The translations under genes and the position numbers were made by a program. From Lasioglossum baleicum (taxonomy: Eukaryota; Arthropoda; Insecta; Hymenoptera; Halictidae), in NCBI RefSeq assembly GCF_051020765.1, contig NW_027469350.1, forward strand, positions 124,001-188,000: 64,000 nt of DNA, given 5' to 3'. Positions 12,505-26,935 of the stretch are shown here, piece after piece. The notes beneath the pieces were generated by a model. That model worked only from the letters and a program-made list of their open reading frames with translations. It did not search any database and was not told the origin of the DNA. Position 1 is the stretch's first letter. Each line of letters opens with the position of its first letter.

Positions 12505-12554
12505 GCTCTACTATACTATTCAAACTATACTATTCTACTATACTATTTAATATT
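12505..12554 (+). repeat. Short ctatactatt-type expansion inside SatA
   Basis: Where other units read gctctactttaatattcaaacc, this unit reads several imperfect copies of ctatactattc in series, adding about 30 bp. It looks like replication slippage starting from the local tactttaatattc sequence. No function is suggested. Confidence 0.75.
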
Positions 12555-15500
12555 CCTAACGCGAATTAATGTGTCTATTTCTAAAACTCTTTTGCCGATT
12601 TACTCCCGGAATACCTGGTTTGTCTCTCGGTATCACTGGATCGGTGACGCTATTGACTTAGCTGTCCGACTCTCAGGAAAGATGGTAACGTTCTTCAACG
12701 GTTTGCATCTCGATTTCCTAAAACATACATGAAATTAAGATGCCCGTCACTTAAATGTGTACTAGTTTCACTGAACGTGAAATAATAATCTCGATATAGC
12801 GGCTTAGGTTCAGGGAGGGTAAGGTTTTCGGTAATAGGTTTGACTTTATACCAATAGGAAACGTTCTCAAACGGTTTCACGCTCTACTTTAATGTTCAAG
12901 CCGTGAATTAGGGTGACTATCCCAATACACTTCAGCGGAATTACTATCGGTTTTCCCGGTTTGCCTATCGGAATTACGGGATAGGTCAAGCTATTGACGT
13001 AGTCGTTCGTATGTCGCAGATGGTGTTAAAGATCTCAAGCGATTTGACCCTCGACCTTCCTATGCAGAATGAAATTAAGGTCCACATCACTAAGATGTTT
13101 ACTAATATATTCCTCTGAACGCGAAGCCACACTCTAGATGCGGCGGGTTAGCATCACGGAAAGTAAGGTATTCGGTAGATGGAATGACTTTATTCGAATT
13201 GGTATTGTCCTCCAGCGGTTTGACACATTACACTAATATCACTACATTAATTGTCACGGTGTCAGTTGCCAATACTACTCAGCGAATTTCCTCCAAGAAT
13301 ACCTGGTATGACTCTTGGAAACGCAGGATATGTAAAGATATTGACTCAGAAGTTCGAATCTCAAAGGTGGTGGTAACGTTCTAGAACTGTTTGACCCTCG
13401 ATCTTCTTATCCCTACATGACGTTACGTGGCCCGTCACTGAAATGAATACTAATTTCTTTTTCTGAACACGAAGTTACAATCTCGATGAAGCGGGTGATG
13501 TTCCCGGAGATTAAAGACTTCTGTAAAACGTTTGACTTTATACGAATTGGTAACGCTCTCAAACAGATTGACGCTCAACTTTAATATTCAATCCGTGATC
13601 TAAGGTGCCTATTGCTAATACTGTATAGCGCACACACTCCCGGAACATCTGGTGTATCTTTTGGAATCACAGGACAGGAGAAGCTATTGGCCGTGCCGCT
13701 CATATATGACAGGAGGTCGTAACATTCTAGAACGGGTTAACAATAGTTCAACTAATCCCTACATGACGTCAAGGCTCCCGTCTCTGAAATTAATACTAAT
13801 TTCCTTCTCTGAAAACCATGTTATTCTCGAGGGGTAAGGTTTTCTGTAAAACTATTGACATTATCCCAATACGAAACGGTCTGCAAATATTTGACTCAGT
13901 ACTATAATATTCTAACCGTGGATTAAGGTACCCATTTCAAATAGTGTACTGCGGATTGACTCGCGGCATACCTGGACTGCCCATCGGAATAGCAGGTTTG
14001 GTGGAGCTATTCGCTTAGCAGTTCGACTTGCAAAGAAGGTAGGATCACTCTCGAAACATTTGACTGTCGATATTTTTAGTGAGGAACATGAAAGTACGGT
14101 GTCCCCCTGCTAAAATGTCTACAAATTTGTTTCCGTGAGCACTAAGAATGACACTCGCTAAAGCGGGTTATGTTCTAGGAAGGTAAGGTATTCGGTTAAA
14201 GTAGTGACTCTATAGGAATTGGAATTTACTCCGACGGATTGATCTTCTACTCTTATATTCGTGGAGCGAATTTAAGTGGCTATGACCAATACTGTTCAGC
14301 GGACTTGCTCCTGGAATTCCAGGCTTGACTCTTAGAATCCCTAGATAGGTGAATCTGTTGACTCCGCAGATCGACACACAAATAAAGTGAAAACGTTCTC
14401 GAACGGCTTGACTCACGATCTTCTTACTCATACATGAACTTAAGGTGCCCGTCACTAAAACGTGTACTCATTTGTTTCTCTGAACGCGAAGTTATACCCA
14501 CGATACAGAGGGATTTTTCTCGGAAGGTATGGTATCCGTAGTATGACGTTATATCAATTGATAACGTTCACCAACGGATTCTAGCTCAATTTCAATATTC
14601 AATCCGTGAATTAAGGTGTCCATTGCAAATACTGTTCAGCGGATTTACTACTGGAATACCTTGTCTAACTCTCGGTATTAAAGGACAGGTGAAGCCATTG
14701 ACTCAGCTGTGCGACCAACAGGAATGGTCGACGCATTCTCGAATGATTTGACTCTCGATTAAACCGATCATACGTGAAAATGTGCCGTTCGTCTGCTAAC
14801 ACGTGTATTAATTTGCTTCCAGGAACATTAAGCAAGTCACACGCTACAGCGAGTTGAGTTCTCGGAAGGCAATGTATTCGGTAAACAGAATGACTTTATA
14901 CAATTTGGCAACGCACTCAAACAGTCTGACGCTCTACCTTAACATTCAGAACGTAACATGAGGTGTCTATTGCCAATAATCATCAGCGGATTTACTCCCG
15001 CAATACATGGTTTTACTCACGAAATCACAGGATAGGTGGTTATAGGCTTAGCCGTTCGGATCTCAGAGATGGTCGTAACTCATCCGCACGGTTTGACGCC
15101 CGATCTTCGCATTCATTCATGAAATTAAGTTGCACGCCACTAAAGTTTATACTAGTTCGTACGCCTGAATACGGTTATATGCTCTCGATACTGCTGGTTA
15201 ATTTTCCGGAGGGCATGGCCATCGGTATTTCGTTTGACATAATAGTAATTGGTAACGTTCTCAGACAGTTTGATGCTCTACGCTAATATACTAACCGTGA
15301 TTTAAGGTATCTATTGCCAATACTATTCAGCGGACGTACTCCTGGATTACGTGAGATGACTCTCGGAATCACAGGATATATGGAGTTATTGACTTACCCG
15401 TTCGACTCTCATAGACGGTGCTAAAGTTCACGAACGGTTTCACCATCGATTTTGTAATTCATGCATGAACATAAGGTGCCCGTCACTGAAATGAATACTA

Positions 15501-18500
15501 ACTTCATTCTCTGAATACGAGGTTGCACTTTCGATGCAGCTGGTTAATTTTTCGGAGGGTTAGGGCTTCGGCAATGTGTCTGATTTTATACCAATTGAGA
15601 ACGCACTAAAACGGTACGTCGCTGCACGTTATTATTAAGACTGTGAATTATGTAGTATATTACCAATAATGTTCAGTGTACTCTCGGAATAACAAGTATA
15701 GGTGAAACGAGTGAAACAGCAGATCGACTCTCAAGGAAGGTCGCAACGATCTCTAACGGATTGATTAACAATCTCCTTATTCATCCATTAGATTAAGGTG
15801 CCCGTCGCGAGAATGGACACAATGTTTTTTCTATGAAAACGTAGTTATGCCCTCGATACACCGGATTTGGTAATCGGAAGGTAAGACCTTGCGAAAATGT
15901 TTGACACCATAACAATAGGTAATGATCTACATTTGATTGACGCTCTACTTTAATATTCATTCAGTGAATGAACCTGTTCATTGGTAATACAGCACTGCGG
16001 ATTGACTTCAGGAATACCTGGTTTGAGGCTCGGAATCACAGGATAGTTGAAGTGATAGTTAGATGTGCGACATTTAAAGAAGGTGATAGCGTTCTCGAAC
16101 TGTTTGGCAATCGATCTTCTAATTCATACACGAATTTAAGGTGCCCGTAACTAACATGTATAATTATTTCTTTCTCTGAACAGAATATTATACCCACGAT
16201 ACTGCGCCTTATGTTCTCGGAAGGTAAGGCACGTGAAGAAGAGTACGACGGCATACCAATCGGTAACGTTCGCAAACGTTTGGACTCCCGACTATAACAT
16301 TCATTTCGAGAATTAAGGTGTCTGGGGCCATAGGTATGCCGCGGATTTACATCCGGCATACCGTGTTTGCGTTATGGAATCACAGGGTAGGTTTCGCTAT
16401 TTACTAAGTCAACCGATCCTCAAACAAGGTGGAAACGTTCTTGAATGGTTTGAAGCTCTATCTATATATTTAAAACATGAAGAGAAGGTGATCGTCACTG
16501 AACTTCATACTAATTTGCTTGTTCTAATACGACGTTATGCTCTCGATCCAGCGGGTTAGCTTCTCGGAAAGATAGGTATTCTGTAAGTAGAATGACTTTA
16601 TACCAGTTGGTTCCATTCTTCGACGGTTTGACGGCCTGCAATAATAATGAAACCGTGAACTAAGGTGTCGATTACCAATCCGGTACCACGCATTTGCTAT
16701 GAAATACCTGCTTTGACTTTCGAAATCACAGGATAGGTGATGCTATTGACTTAGCTGTTCGACACTCAAAGACGGCGATATCGTTCTCGAACGGTTTGGC
16801 TCACGATTTCTCTATTCATACATGATAATAAGGTGTCCGTCTGCCAAAATGTCTACTAATTTGTTTCCGTGAGTTCCGTGATACTCGCTACTGCGTGTTG
16901 GGTTCTGGGAAGGTAACCTATTCGGTTGGAAGAATGACTGTATACGAATTGGTAATGGACGGAATCACGTCCGCTTTGATATTCACACCGTGAATTAAGG
17001 TGACTATTGTCCATGCCGCACAAGGGATTGACTCCAGGAATACCTGCTATCACTATCGGAATAACACGATACCTGGAGCTATTTACTATGTTGTGCGAAT
17101 TTCGAATAAGGTGATAAGCTTCTCGAAAGGATTGACCATCGAACTTCTAATCCATACAAGTAATTAAGGTGTCCGTCACAGAAATGAATACTAATTTCTT
17201 TCTCTGAACACGAAGTTATTCTCTCGATACAGCGGGTTAGTCTTTCGGGTGGTAAGGTCAACGGTATAGTGTTTGACATTCAACTAATTGCTAACGCTCT
17301 GAAACGCTTTGACACTCTAATTTAATACTGAAACAGTGAATTAAAGTCTCGATTGCCAATTCTCTCCGGCGAACATACTCTCGGCTTTCCCCGGCTGCCT
17401 CTCTGAATCACGGGATAGGTGAAGCTGTTGACTTAGCCGTACGTCTCTCACAGATGGTGGGAACGTTGTCGAACGGTTTGGCTCTCGACTTTTCTACGCG
17501 AATGTGAATACAGGGCTTCCGTCTACTAATCTGTATCCGTGAACACTATGCAGCACATTCCGCGCAGCGGGATAGGTTCTCGGAAGGTAAGGTAATTGGT
17601 AAGAAGGCAGACCTTATTGAAATTGCTAATCTTCTCCAACGGATAATCTATGTACTTTAACCTTCATACCTCGAGATATGTCGCCTATTACCAAAACTGT
17701 TTATCGGATTGACACCCGCAATATCTGGTTTGACTACCAAAATAGCAGGATAGGTGAAGCTATTGACTCAGCCGTTCCTCACGTAAAGAAGGAGGGATCG
17801 TTCTCGAAATGTTTGACTCTCGATTATTCTATTCATACATAAAGGTAAGGTTTCCGTCTGATAAAATGTCTACTAATATGTTTCCGTGAGCACTAAGCAT
17901 GATAGTCGCTACAACGGGATATGATCTTGGAAGGTATGGCCTTCGGTAAAACGTTCGACCTTATTCCAATTGGTATCGCACTCAAACGCTTTGACTCTCT
18001 ACTTTAATATTCAAATCGTGAATTACGGTGCCGACTGCTAATACTGTTCAGCGGATTCACACCCGGGCTACCTGTTTGACTCACGGAACCGCATGATAGG
18101 TGAAGCTATTGACTTAGCCGTTTCGTCTCTCACAGAAGGTGGCAACGTTCCCGAGCGGTCCGTCAATCGATATTCTGACTCATACATGAAGTTCAGGTGT
18201 CCGTCACTGAAGTGAATACTAATTTCGCGCTATGAACACGAAGATATATTTTCGAAACGTCAGTTAGCATCTCCGAACGTAAGGTAATTGATAAAGTGTT
18301 TGACTCTATACCAATAGTTAACTTTCTACAACGGTTTGACGGTCTGCTTTATCAATCAGACCGCGAATTGAGGCGTCTATTGCCAATAATATAGAGCGTA
18401 CTTACTCCAGGAATACCAAGTTTGACTCTAGGAATCAATGGATAGGGTGAGGCTACTTGTGTAGCCGCTTGTCTCTCACAGATGGTGGTAACGATCTCAA

Positions 18501-20759
18501 TCGGTTTGATCCTCGAACTTCTAATTCATAAATTAAGGTGTCCATCACTGATATAAATAACAATTTCTTTATCGGAGCACGATGTTATATTCGAGATGTA
18601 GGAGGTGAGGCTCGCGGATGTAAACGCCTTCGGTAAAACGTTTGACTTTATGACAATTGGTAACTCTCTTAAACGGTTAGACGCCATATTTTAAAATGCA
18701 AGCTATAAATTAAGGTGTCTATATACCATGATGTGCAGCGCATTTACTCCCGGAGAACCTGGTTTTAGTCTCGGAATCAGAGGACAGATAAAGCTATTGA
18801 CATAGCCTTTCAGGCGTCAAACAGGGTGGTAACGTTCTCGAAAGGTTTGACGATCGATACTCTAATTCATACATAAATTTAAGGTGCCGTCACTGAAATG
18901 TATACCACTGTGTTTCTATAAACACGAAGTTATACTCTCGATCGGGCGGGTTAGCATCTCGGGCAGCATGGCTTTCGATAAAATGATTCCCTTTATTGCT
19001 ACTGGGCACCTTCTCAAAATGTGTAACGCTCTATATTAATATTCGAACCGTGGAGTAACGTGTTTTTGCTGACATTGTTCATCGGATTTACCCCCGGAAT
19101 TCCAGATTTGCATGGCGTAGTCACAGGAGAGTTGAAGTTAATGACTTAGCCTTTCGTCTGTCACAGCAGGTGTCAAAGTTCTCATGCGGTTTGACACTCG
19201 ATGTTCTAATCATACACGAAATAAAGGTGCGCGACGTCAGTATGTATACTAATTTGTTTCTGTAAACGCGAAGTTATTCTTTCGGTGCAACAGGTGAGGT
19301 TCTCGGTGGGTAAGGCCATCGGTGAAATGTTAGACTTTATACCAATTGGTATAGTTCTACGACTGGTGGACTCTGTATATTAATATTCAATCCGATAAAA
19401 ATGTTTCTATTGCCAATACTGCTCAGCGGATTTCATCCTGGAGTAGCTGGTTTTACACTCTGAATCACAGGATATGTGAAGCTATTGACTTAGCCGCTCG
19501 ACTCTCAAACGAGGAGGTATCGTTCTTGATCGGTTTGACCCGCGATGATCGAATTCATTCATGATATTAAGGTGCTCACAACTAAAGTGTATACCATTTC
19601 GTACTTCTGAATACTGTTCTGTACTCTCGATATAGCTGTTTTGTTTTTCAGATTGTAAGGTCTGCGATAAGTCGTATGGCCTTACAGCAATTGGTAATGT
19701 TCACTCACGGATTGACTGGCTGCTTCGACATTCATACAGAGAGATGATGTATCTATTGTCAATACTGTTCATCGGATTTATTTCCGGTATACCTGGTTTG
19801 TCTCTCGGAATCAAAGGATATGTTGTAGTATTGACTTAGCCGTTCGACCTCAATAGAGGGTGGTTACGTTCTCGAATGATTCGACCCTTGATCTTCTAAT
19901 TCATACATGAAACTGAGGAGCCCGTCACTTAAGTGTATACGAATTTGCTTCTCTGACCACGAAGTTATACTCTCGATACAGCGTGTTAACTACTGGGAAG
20001 GTAAGACCTCCGGATAAAAGTTTGGCTATACAGCTATAGGTATCGTTGTACAATGGTTTGGCTGTGCACTTTAATATTTATACTGTGAAATAGGGTCCCT
20101 AATGCCCATACTGAAATGCAGATTTACTCTCGGGTTACCAGGTTTGACTCTACGAATCACAGCATAGGCGAAGCTATTGTCGTAGCGGTTCAACTCACAC
20201 AGAAGATGGCACCGTTCTCGAGCGGTTTGACTCTCAATCCTCTAATTCATATTTTAGAATATGTTGTGCTTGAGCGATAATGCCTACTCACTTGTTTCCG
20301 TGAGCACTAAGCATGGCACTGGCTACAGCGTGTTAGGTCCTAGGAAGGGTATGTTTTCGGTAATAAGAATGACTCTATACTAATTGGTAATATTCATCGA
20401 CGGTTTGACCTACTACGTTAATATTCATATTGTGAATTAAATGGCCTATTGCCAATACTGTACAGCGAGTTGACATCTGGAATAACTGATTTGACCCTCG
20501 GAATGACAGGACAGGTGTATCCATTGATTTAGTAGTTGGAGTCTTGAAAAATGTGGTACCGTTCTCGCACCGCTTGTCTCTCGATCGTCCTAATCATACA
20601 TGAAAATAAGGTGTCCGTCTGCCAAAATGACTACTAATATTTTCCGATGAACTCTAAAGCAGCCAATTACTACAGGCTTTCTCGAAGGTTAGGCCGTTGG
20701 TGAACACTTTGACTCTATGCCAATTAGTAATGTTCTACAACGGTTTGACACTGCATTTT

Positions 20760-20930
20760 ATTTATAACTGGAGGTATGGTGTAAAGATCCAATACTGTAA
20801 AGCGGGTTTACTTCCAGAGTTCTTGGTTTGAGTTTCAGAATCATTATTCGGGAGTAAATGCGCTGTACAGTATTGGCAATAGACACTTTAGCTCACGGCC
20901 TCAATATTATAGCAGGCCGTCAAACCGTCG
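20760..20930. other. SatA plus-to-minus fold-back junction
   Basis: Plus-oriented SatA ends at about 20843 (ggtttgagtttcagaatca) and minus-oriented SatA begins with ttattcgggagtaaatgcg. The minus arm starts close to the reverse complement of the place where the plus arm ended, so the arms (…ctgtaaagcgggtttac… and gtaaatgcgctgtacag…) can pair around a spacer of about 25-35 bp. This is a fold-back structure. It differs from the 5694 and 29117 junctions and I see no second copy. Confidence 0.85.
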
Positions 20931-23900
20931 GGGAACGTTACCAATTGGTATAAAGTCATTCTGCTTACCGAATACGTAACTATCCGTGAAGCTACCCCGC
21001 TGGATGGAGAGCATTATTTCGTGTACGGAGCGGCAAATCAGTATGCATTTTATTGACGAGCACCATCGTTTCAAGTATGAATTGGATGATCGTGTGTCAA
21101 ACCGTCACAGAATGTTACCACCTTCTTGGAGAATCGCACAGCTAAGTCAACAGCGTCATCTATCCTGTGAATCCGAGAGTCAAGACAGACATTCCGGGAG
21201 GAAGGCCTCTAAAAACTATTAGCAATACACAAATCAATCCGCGGTATGTATGGTAAAGTAGCGAGTCAAACCCTCGGAGATCATCACCAATTGGTATTAG
21301 GCCCTATTTCCGAATACTTTTCCTTCTATGAACATTTCCCGCTATATCGGGTGCATATATTCGCGATCAGAGAAGCAAAATAGTAGACATTTTAATGACG
21401 GGCACCTTATTTATATTTATGAATCAAAAAATCATGACTAAAACCTTTGGAGAACGTTACCACCTTCTATAAGTGTCGAACGGCTTTGATAACCGCTCCA
21501 CCTATCCTGTGATTCTAAGAATCAAACCAGGTATTCGGCGGCCGAGCCCGCTGTACAGTATTGTCATTAGACACGCAATTTCATGGTATGAATATTAATT
21601 AACAGAGTCAAACCGTTGTTGAACGTTCCGTATTGCTATGTGTTCAAACTTTTTACCGAAGGCCCTACTTTCGGCGAAACTAACCCGCTGCATCGTGATT
21701 ATGTCATTGTGTTTAGAGGAACAAATTATTATAAATTTTAGAGACGGGCGCCTCAATGTCATGTGTGAGTTAGTATATTCTGGCTTAACCCCTTTTAGAA
21801 CGATATACCGTTCTTTCCGTATCGAACGGCTAAGTCTGCAGCTTCACCTGTCCTATGATTCCGAGAGTCAAAGCAGGTATTCCGCGAGTAAATCTGCTAT
21901 TCAGTATGGGCATTCGGCACCCTATTTCGAGGTATGAATATTAATATCCGCAGTCAAACTGTTGTAGCACGTTACCGATTGATATGGCGTCAAACCTTTC
22001 GCAGAAGGCCTTAGCTACGTGAAGCTAACCCGCTGTAGCGACGGTATAGCTTCGTGTTCAGAGAAGCAAATTATTACACATTTTTGTGACGCGCACCTTA
22101 TTTTCATGTATGTATTCTATGATAGAATATGAAACCGTTCGAGAACGTTACCACATTCAATGATATTCGAACAGCTAAGTCAGTAGCGTCACAAATCCTG
22201 TATTTCCAGGAGTCAAGCCTGGAATTCCTTGAGTACATCCGCCGAAGATTGTTGACAGTACACACCTTAATTCACGGTTTGAATATTAAAGAAGAGTGGC
22301 AGTACGTTGGAGAACATAAACTATTGTTATAATCACATTCTTCTTAAACTACACCATACATTCCGATTACGCAAGCCGTCATCGCGATTGTCTTGCTTCG
22401 AGTCCGCAGGAACGAATTAGTAGACATTTTAGCAGACGGAGACTTTAATTTCATGTATCAGTACGAAGATCGATTGTCTAACGGTCCGAGAGCGTTACCA
22501 CCTTCTTGGAGGTTCGAACTGCTTGGTCAATAGCTTCACCTATCCTGTGATTTAGAAAGTAAAACCACATACTCCAGGAGTAGATCCGCTGAACAGTATT
22601 GGCACCACACACGTTAATTCACGGTATGAAATTAAAGTAAAGAGTCAATTCATAGGAGAACATTACCAACTGTTATAAGGTCTGTAAATTTACCCAATAC
22701 CTTACCATCTGAGAACCCATCCCGCTGCAGCAATTCCCTTGCTTTGTTTTCACTGAAACAAATGCGTAGATATTTTAGCTGGCGGACACCATATTTTCAT
22801 GGATGAATTAGATGATCGAGGATGAAACAGTCCGCGAAGGAGACTACCATCTTTCATAGACGAGCGGCTGAGACTATTGTTTCTCCCATCCTGTCATTCC
22901 GAGAGTCACATCAGGTATTCCACAAATAAGAGAGTTGTTCCATATGTGCATTAGGCACCCTGTTCCACTGTGTTCATGTTAAAGTTCACAGTAAAACCGT
23001 TGTTGCACGTTACGAGTTCATACATTATCATTTTTTTCACAGAAGACATAACCTTACGAGAACCTAACCCGTTCTAGCGAGTGCTTTGCTTAATGTTCAC
23101 GGAAACAAATTTGTAGAAATTTTAGCAGACAGGCACGATATTTTCATGTATGAGTAGCAATATAGAGAGTCAAACCGGTCGAGAACGTTACCACCTTCTT
23201 TGAGAGTCGAACGACTAAGTCACTTGCTACACATAACCTGTGATTCCGAAAGTAAAACTAGGTATTCCAGGAGTGAGTGCATTGAACATGATTGGCAATA
23301 GGCATCTTAAATCACGGTATGAATATAAAAGAACAGAGTCAAACCGCTTGAGAAAGTTTACCAATTGCTATAACATCATACTCCATACCGGATACCTTAT
23401 CTTCCGAGAACCCAACCCGCTGTAGCGAGTGTCTTGCTTAATGTTCACGGAAGCAAATTAATGGTCATTTTAGCGGATGGAATCCGCATTCTCATGTTGA
23501 AGGTTCAGCATCTAGAATCAAATCGTTCGAGAATGTTACCACTCTTTTTGAGAGTCGTACGGCGAAGTCTAAAGCTTTACCAGTCCTGTGCTACCGAGAG
23601 TCAAACCAGCTTTACCGGCATTAATTCCACTATACATTATCGGCAGCAGGCACTTCAATTCGCGGCATGAATATTAAATCAGACCGTCAAACCGTTCTAC
23701 AAAGTTACCTCTTGGTTTAGCGTTAAACATTTTACAGATTGGCTTACCTTCGGAGAACCTAACGCGCCGAATTTAAAGTATAACTTCGTGATCAGAGGGT
23801 CAAGTTAGTACATTTTAGTGACACACACCTTTATATCATGTATGAATTTGAAGAACGAGGGTCGAACCTTTCGAGAACATAACCACCTCCTATGAGATTC

Positions 23901-26900
23901 GACCGGCTAAGTCAATAGCTTCACGTACCCTGTGATTCCGACAGTCGAACCAGGTATTCCGGGAATAAATCCCCTGTACACCATAGGCATTCTATAACCC
24001 AATGCACGGAATAAGTATTAAGGTACAGAGTCAAACCGTTGTACAGCGTTACCTATTATTATGCAGTTACAATTTTTACCGCATACCTTTCCCTTCGAGA
24101 ACCTAACCCGCCGCAGGTAGTGTCTTGCTTAGTGTTCGCGGAATTAAATTAGTTAACATTATACAAGACGGACACCTCATTATCATGTATGAATTGCAAA
24201 ATCGAGTGTCTAACCGTTCGAGAACGGTACCACCCTCGCTGCTAGTCGCACAGCCTTGCCAATAACATGACCTACCTGTGATTCCGAAATTTAAACCAGG
24301 TTTCCCTGGGGTAAATGCGCTGATCAGTATTGGTAAAAGACACCTTTATTCACTGTATGAATATCAAAGTACAGTGACGAACCTTTGTAGAACGTACATA
24401 TTTGTATGAGCCCATCCTCCTTATCGAAGGCCTTACCTTCTAACGCGCTGTATCTAGAGAATAACACCGTTTCCAGAGAAAGAAATTAGAATTCATTTCA
24501 GTGTCGGGTGCCTCATCTTTGTGTATGAATTGGAATATCGAGAGTCAAACTGTTACAGAACGACACCACCTTCTTAGAGAGCAGAGCGGCTGAGACAATA
24601 GCTTCACCCATACAGAGTTTCCGTTTGTCAATCCAGGTATTCCTGCACCAAATGCCCTGTGCATTACTGGCAATGGACATATTAATTCACGATTCCAATA
24701 TTAAAGCAGGCCGTCAAACCGTGGTTGATCATTACCAATTGCTGTAAAGTCATACGACATACCGAAAACCTTACCATCCAAAAAAATAAACCGCTGCTTC
24801 GAGTGTATAACTTCGCATTCAGAGAGACAAATTATTTTACATCTTAGAGTCGTGCACCTTAGTTTCATGTATGACATACTACATCAAGTGTCAAAGCGTC
24901 CGAGAACGTTCCCACCTTCTTTGAGATTCGAACGGTTACGTCAATAGCTTCACCCTTCCTGTGACTTCTAGGGCTAAACCAGGTATACCTGGAGTAAATT
25001 CGCAGAACAGTATTGGCAATGGTCACCTTCATTAGCTGTATGAATATTAAAGTAGAGCGGCAAACCGTAGCAGAACAATACCCATTGTTGTAGAGTCAAA
25101 CTCCTTCGCAAGGCCTTACCTTCCGAAAGAAAAACAATGTGTATCGAGGCTATAAATACGTATTTATAGATGAAAATTTTTATTCATTTTAGTGACGGCC
25201 ACTTTAATGCTACGGATGAATAAGGAGGTCACGAGTCAATCCGTGGGAGAACGTAACCACCTTGTTTGAGAGTGGCACACCTACGTCAATACCTTCAACT
25301 ATCCTGTGATGCCGAGAGTCAAACCAGATATTCCGCGAGTATATACGCTGGTCACTATTGGCAATTGACACCTTAATTCACGGTATGAATATTAATGTAG
25401 AGAGACAAACCGTCGGGGACCATTACAAATTTGTACTAAGTCAATTTCTTTTTCTTTTACAAAGCACGCTACCTTCCATGAACCTATCACGTTGTAGCGC
25501 GTGTCCTGTATTGTGCTCTCGGAAACAAATTATTAAACGTTTTAGCAGACGAACGTGTTATTTTCTTTTTGTATGAATAGGAAAATTCAGTGTCAATTCT
25601 TTCTATAACGATACCACCGCCTTTGGGAGTCGAACGTCTAAGTCAATAGCTTCACGTATCCTATGATTCCGATAGTCAAACCAGGGATTACGGGAGTTCA
25701 TCCGCAGAAGAGTATTGGCATTAGACACCATAATTCTCGCTTTCAATATTATAGTAGAGGGCCAAACCGTTTGAGAGCGTTACCACTGGTATACAGTCAA
25801 AATGGTATAAAGTCAATATTTTTACCGGATACCCTACATTCCAGGATCCTAAACCGCTGTAGCGAGTGTCGTGCTTAGTGTTCGCGGAAACAAATTAGTG
25901 GACAATATAGCAGAAACCCTCATCGTTTTCAAGTATGAACAGAATAATGGAGAGTCAAACACTTCGAGAACGATCCCACTTCTTTGAGAGTCGAACAGCT
26001 AATACAATGTCAAACCAGGTATTCCGGGAGCAAATCCGCTGTACAGTATTGGCAATAGACACCGTAATTCACGGTATGAATGTTAAAGTAGGGAGTCAAA
26101 CAGACGGCGAACATTACCAATTCGTATAAAGTCATTCTTTTTACCGAGTGCCTTACCACCCGAGAACCTAACACTCTGTAGCGTGTGCCTCACGTATTGT
26201 TCACGGAAACAAATTAGTGCACATTTTAGCTAACGGGCACAACATTCTTGTATATAAATATCAACATCGACATTCAATGCTTTCGAGAACGTTGCCACCT
26301 TCCTTGAGCGTCGCACTGCTAAGTTAATATCTTTACCAACCCTGTTATTGCGAGAGTCAAACCACGTACTCCTGGAGTAAATACGCTAAACCTTATTAGC
26401 AATAGACGCCTTATTTCACGGATTGAATATTAAAGCAGACCGCCAAATCGTTGGAGAACGTTACCTGTTGGTATAAAGTCGAAGATTTTGCAGATAGCCA
26501 TAATTTCGGTGACGCAAACCCGCCGTATCGAGAGTAAAACTTCGTGTTAACAGATATAACTGAGTGTATATTTTGGTGATGGGCACTATAGTATCATGTA
26601 TGAATTACAAAACCAAGGGACAATCCGATCGAGAACGTTACCAACGTCTTTGAGATTAGAACAGCTGTGTCAATAGCTTAACATATCCTGTGGTTCCGAG
26701 ATTAAAACCAGGAACTCAGGGATTAAATCCGCTGAAAAAGTATTGGCAATAGACATATTAATTCACGCTTTGAATATTAAAGTCACACGTCAAATCTTTG
26801 TAGAACGTTACCTATTCGTATGGCGTCAAACATTTTACCGAAGGTAAATACGTTCCGACAAGCCCAACCCGCTGCAGCAAGTGTCTTTCTCAATGTTCAT

Positions 26901-26919
26901 GGATGAAAATTAGCAGCAT
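20844..26919 (-). repeat. SatA tandem array, minus orientation, block 3
   Basis: About 17-18 monomers in reverse orientation, marked by repeated caggtattccgggagtaaat, cagtattggcaatagacacc, cgagaacgttaccacc and cctgtgattccgagagtc. Subfamilies are mixed. Reverse complements of the type with gtgtcttgcttagtgttcac occur near 23090-23140, 23420-23460 and 25860-25900. Small events include a tandem duplication of about 16 bp near 25787-25818 (tggtatacagtcaaaa, then a variant of it) and a deletion of about 30 bp near 26010. Open frames of up to 99 codons are repeat-derived. Confidence 0.95.
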
Positions 26920-26935
26920 TTTCTCCAGAAATACA
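26905..26935. other. SatA minus-to-plus junction
   Basis: Minus-oriented sequence (gttcatggatgaaaattagc) meets plus-oriented sequence (ttctccagaaatacatggc) within gcattttctcc. A short run of t is shared by both sides. I found no second copy of this junction in the window. Confidence 0.8.

Larger units (their letters stand above)
6615..20843 (+). repeat. SatA tandem array, plus orientation, block 2 (longest)
   Basis: About 41 head-to-tail SatA monomers. This block contains the clearest local higher-order duplication: the units over 7435-7735 and 9145-9450 are near relatives 1,711 bp apart, about five monomers. It also holds a 90-bp partial duplication (7244-7333), a unit truncated to 136 bp (11753-11888) and a small expansion of a ctatactatt-like motif (12505-12554). 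Several SatA subfamilies are interspersed, including one with tccgtctgctaaaatgtc and a second landmark ctaagcaagacactcgc (for example near 9850-9950, 14790-14890 and 17850-17960). No open frame exceeds 136 codons. None shows a recognisable domain and all lie within repeat sequence. Confidence 0.95.

Noticed and set aside
22110..22135. Small hairpin attctatgatagaat as a terminator or regulatory stem
   Set aside because: It is a single short inverted repeat in one diverged SatA unit, without a neighbouring gene or T-run. It is likely chance.
20844..26919. Inverted blocks as terminal inverted repeats of DNA transposons
   Set aside because: The inverted segments consist of the same tandem monomers as their surroundings, with no unique internal region, no transposase and no target-site duplications at the switches.
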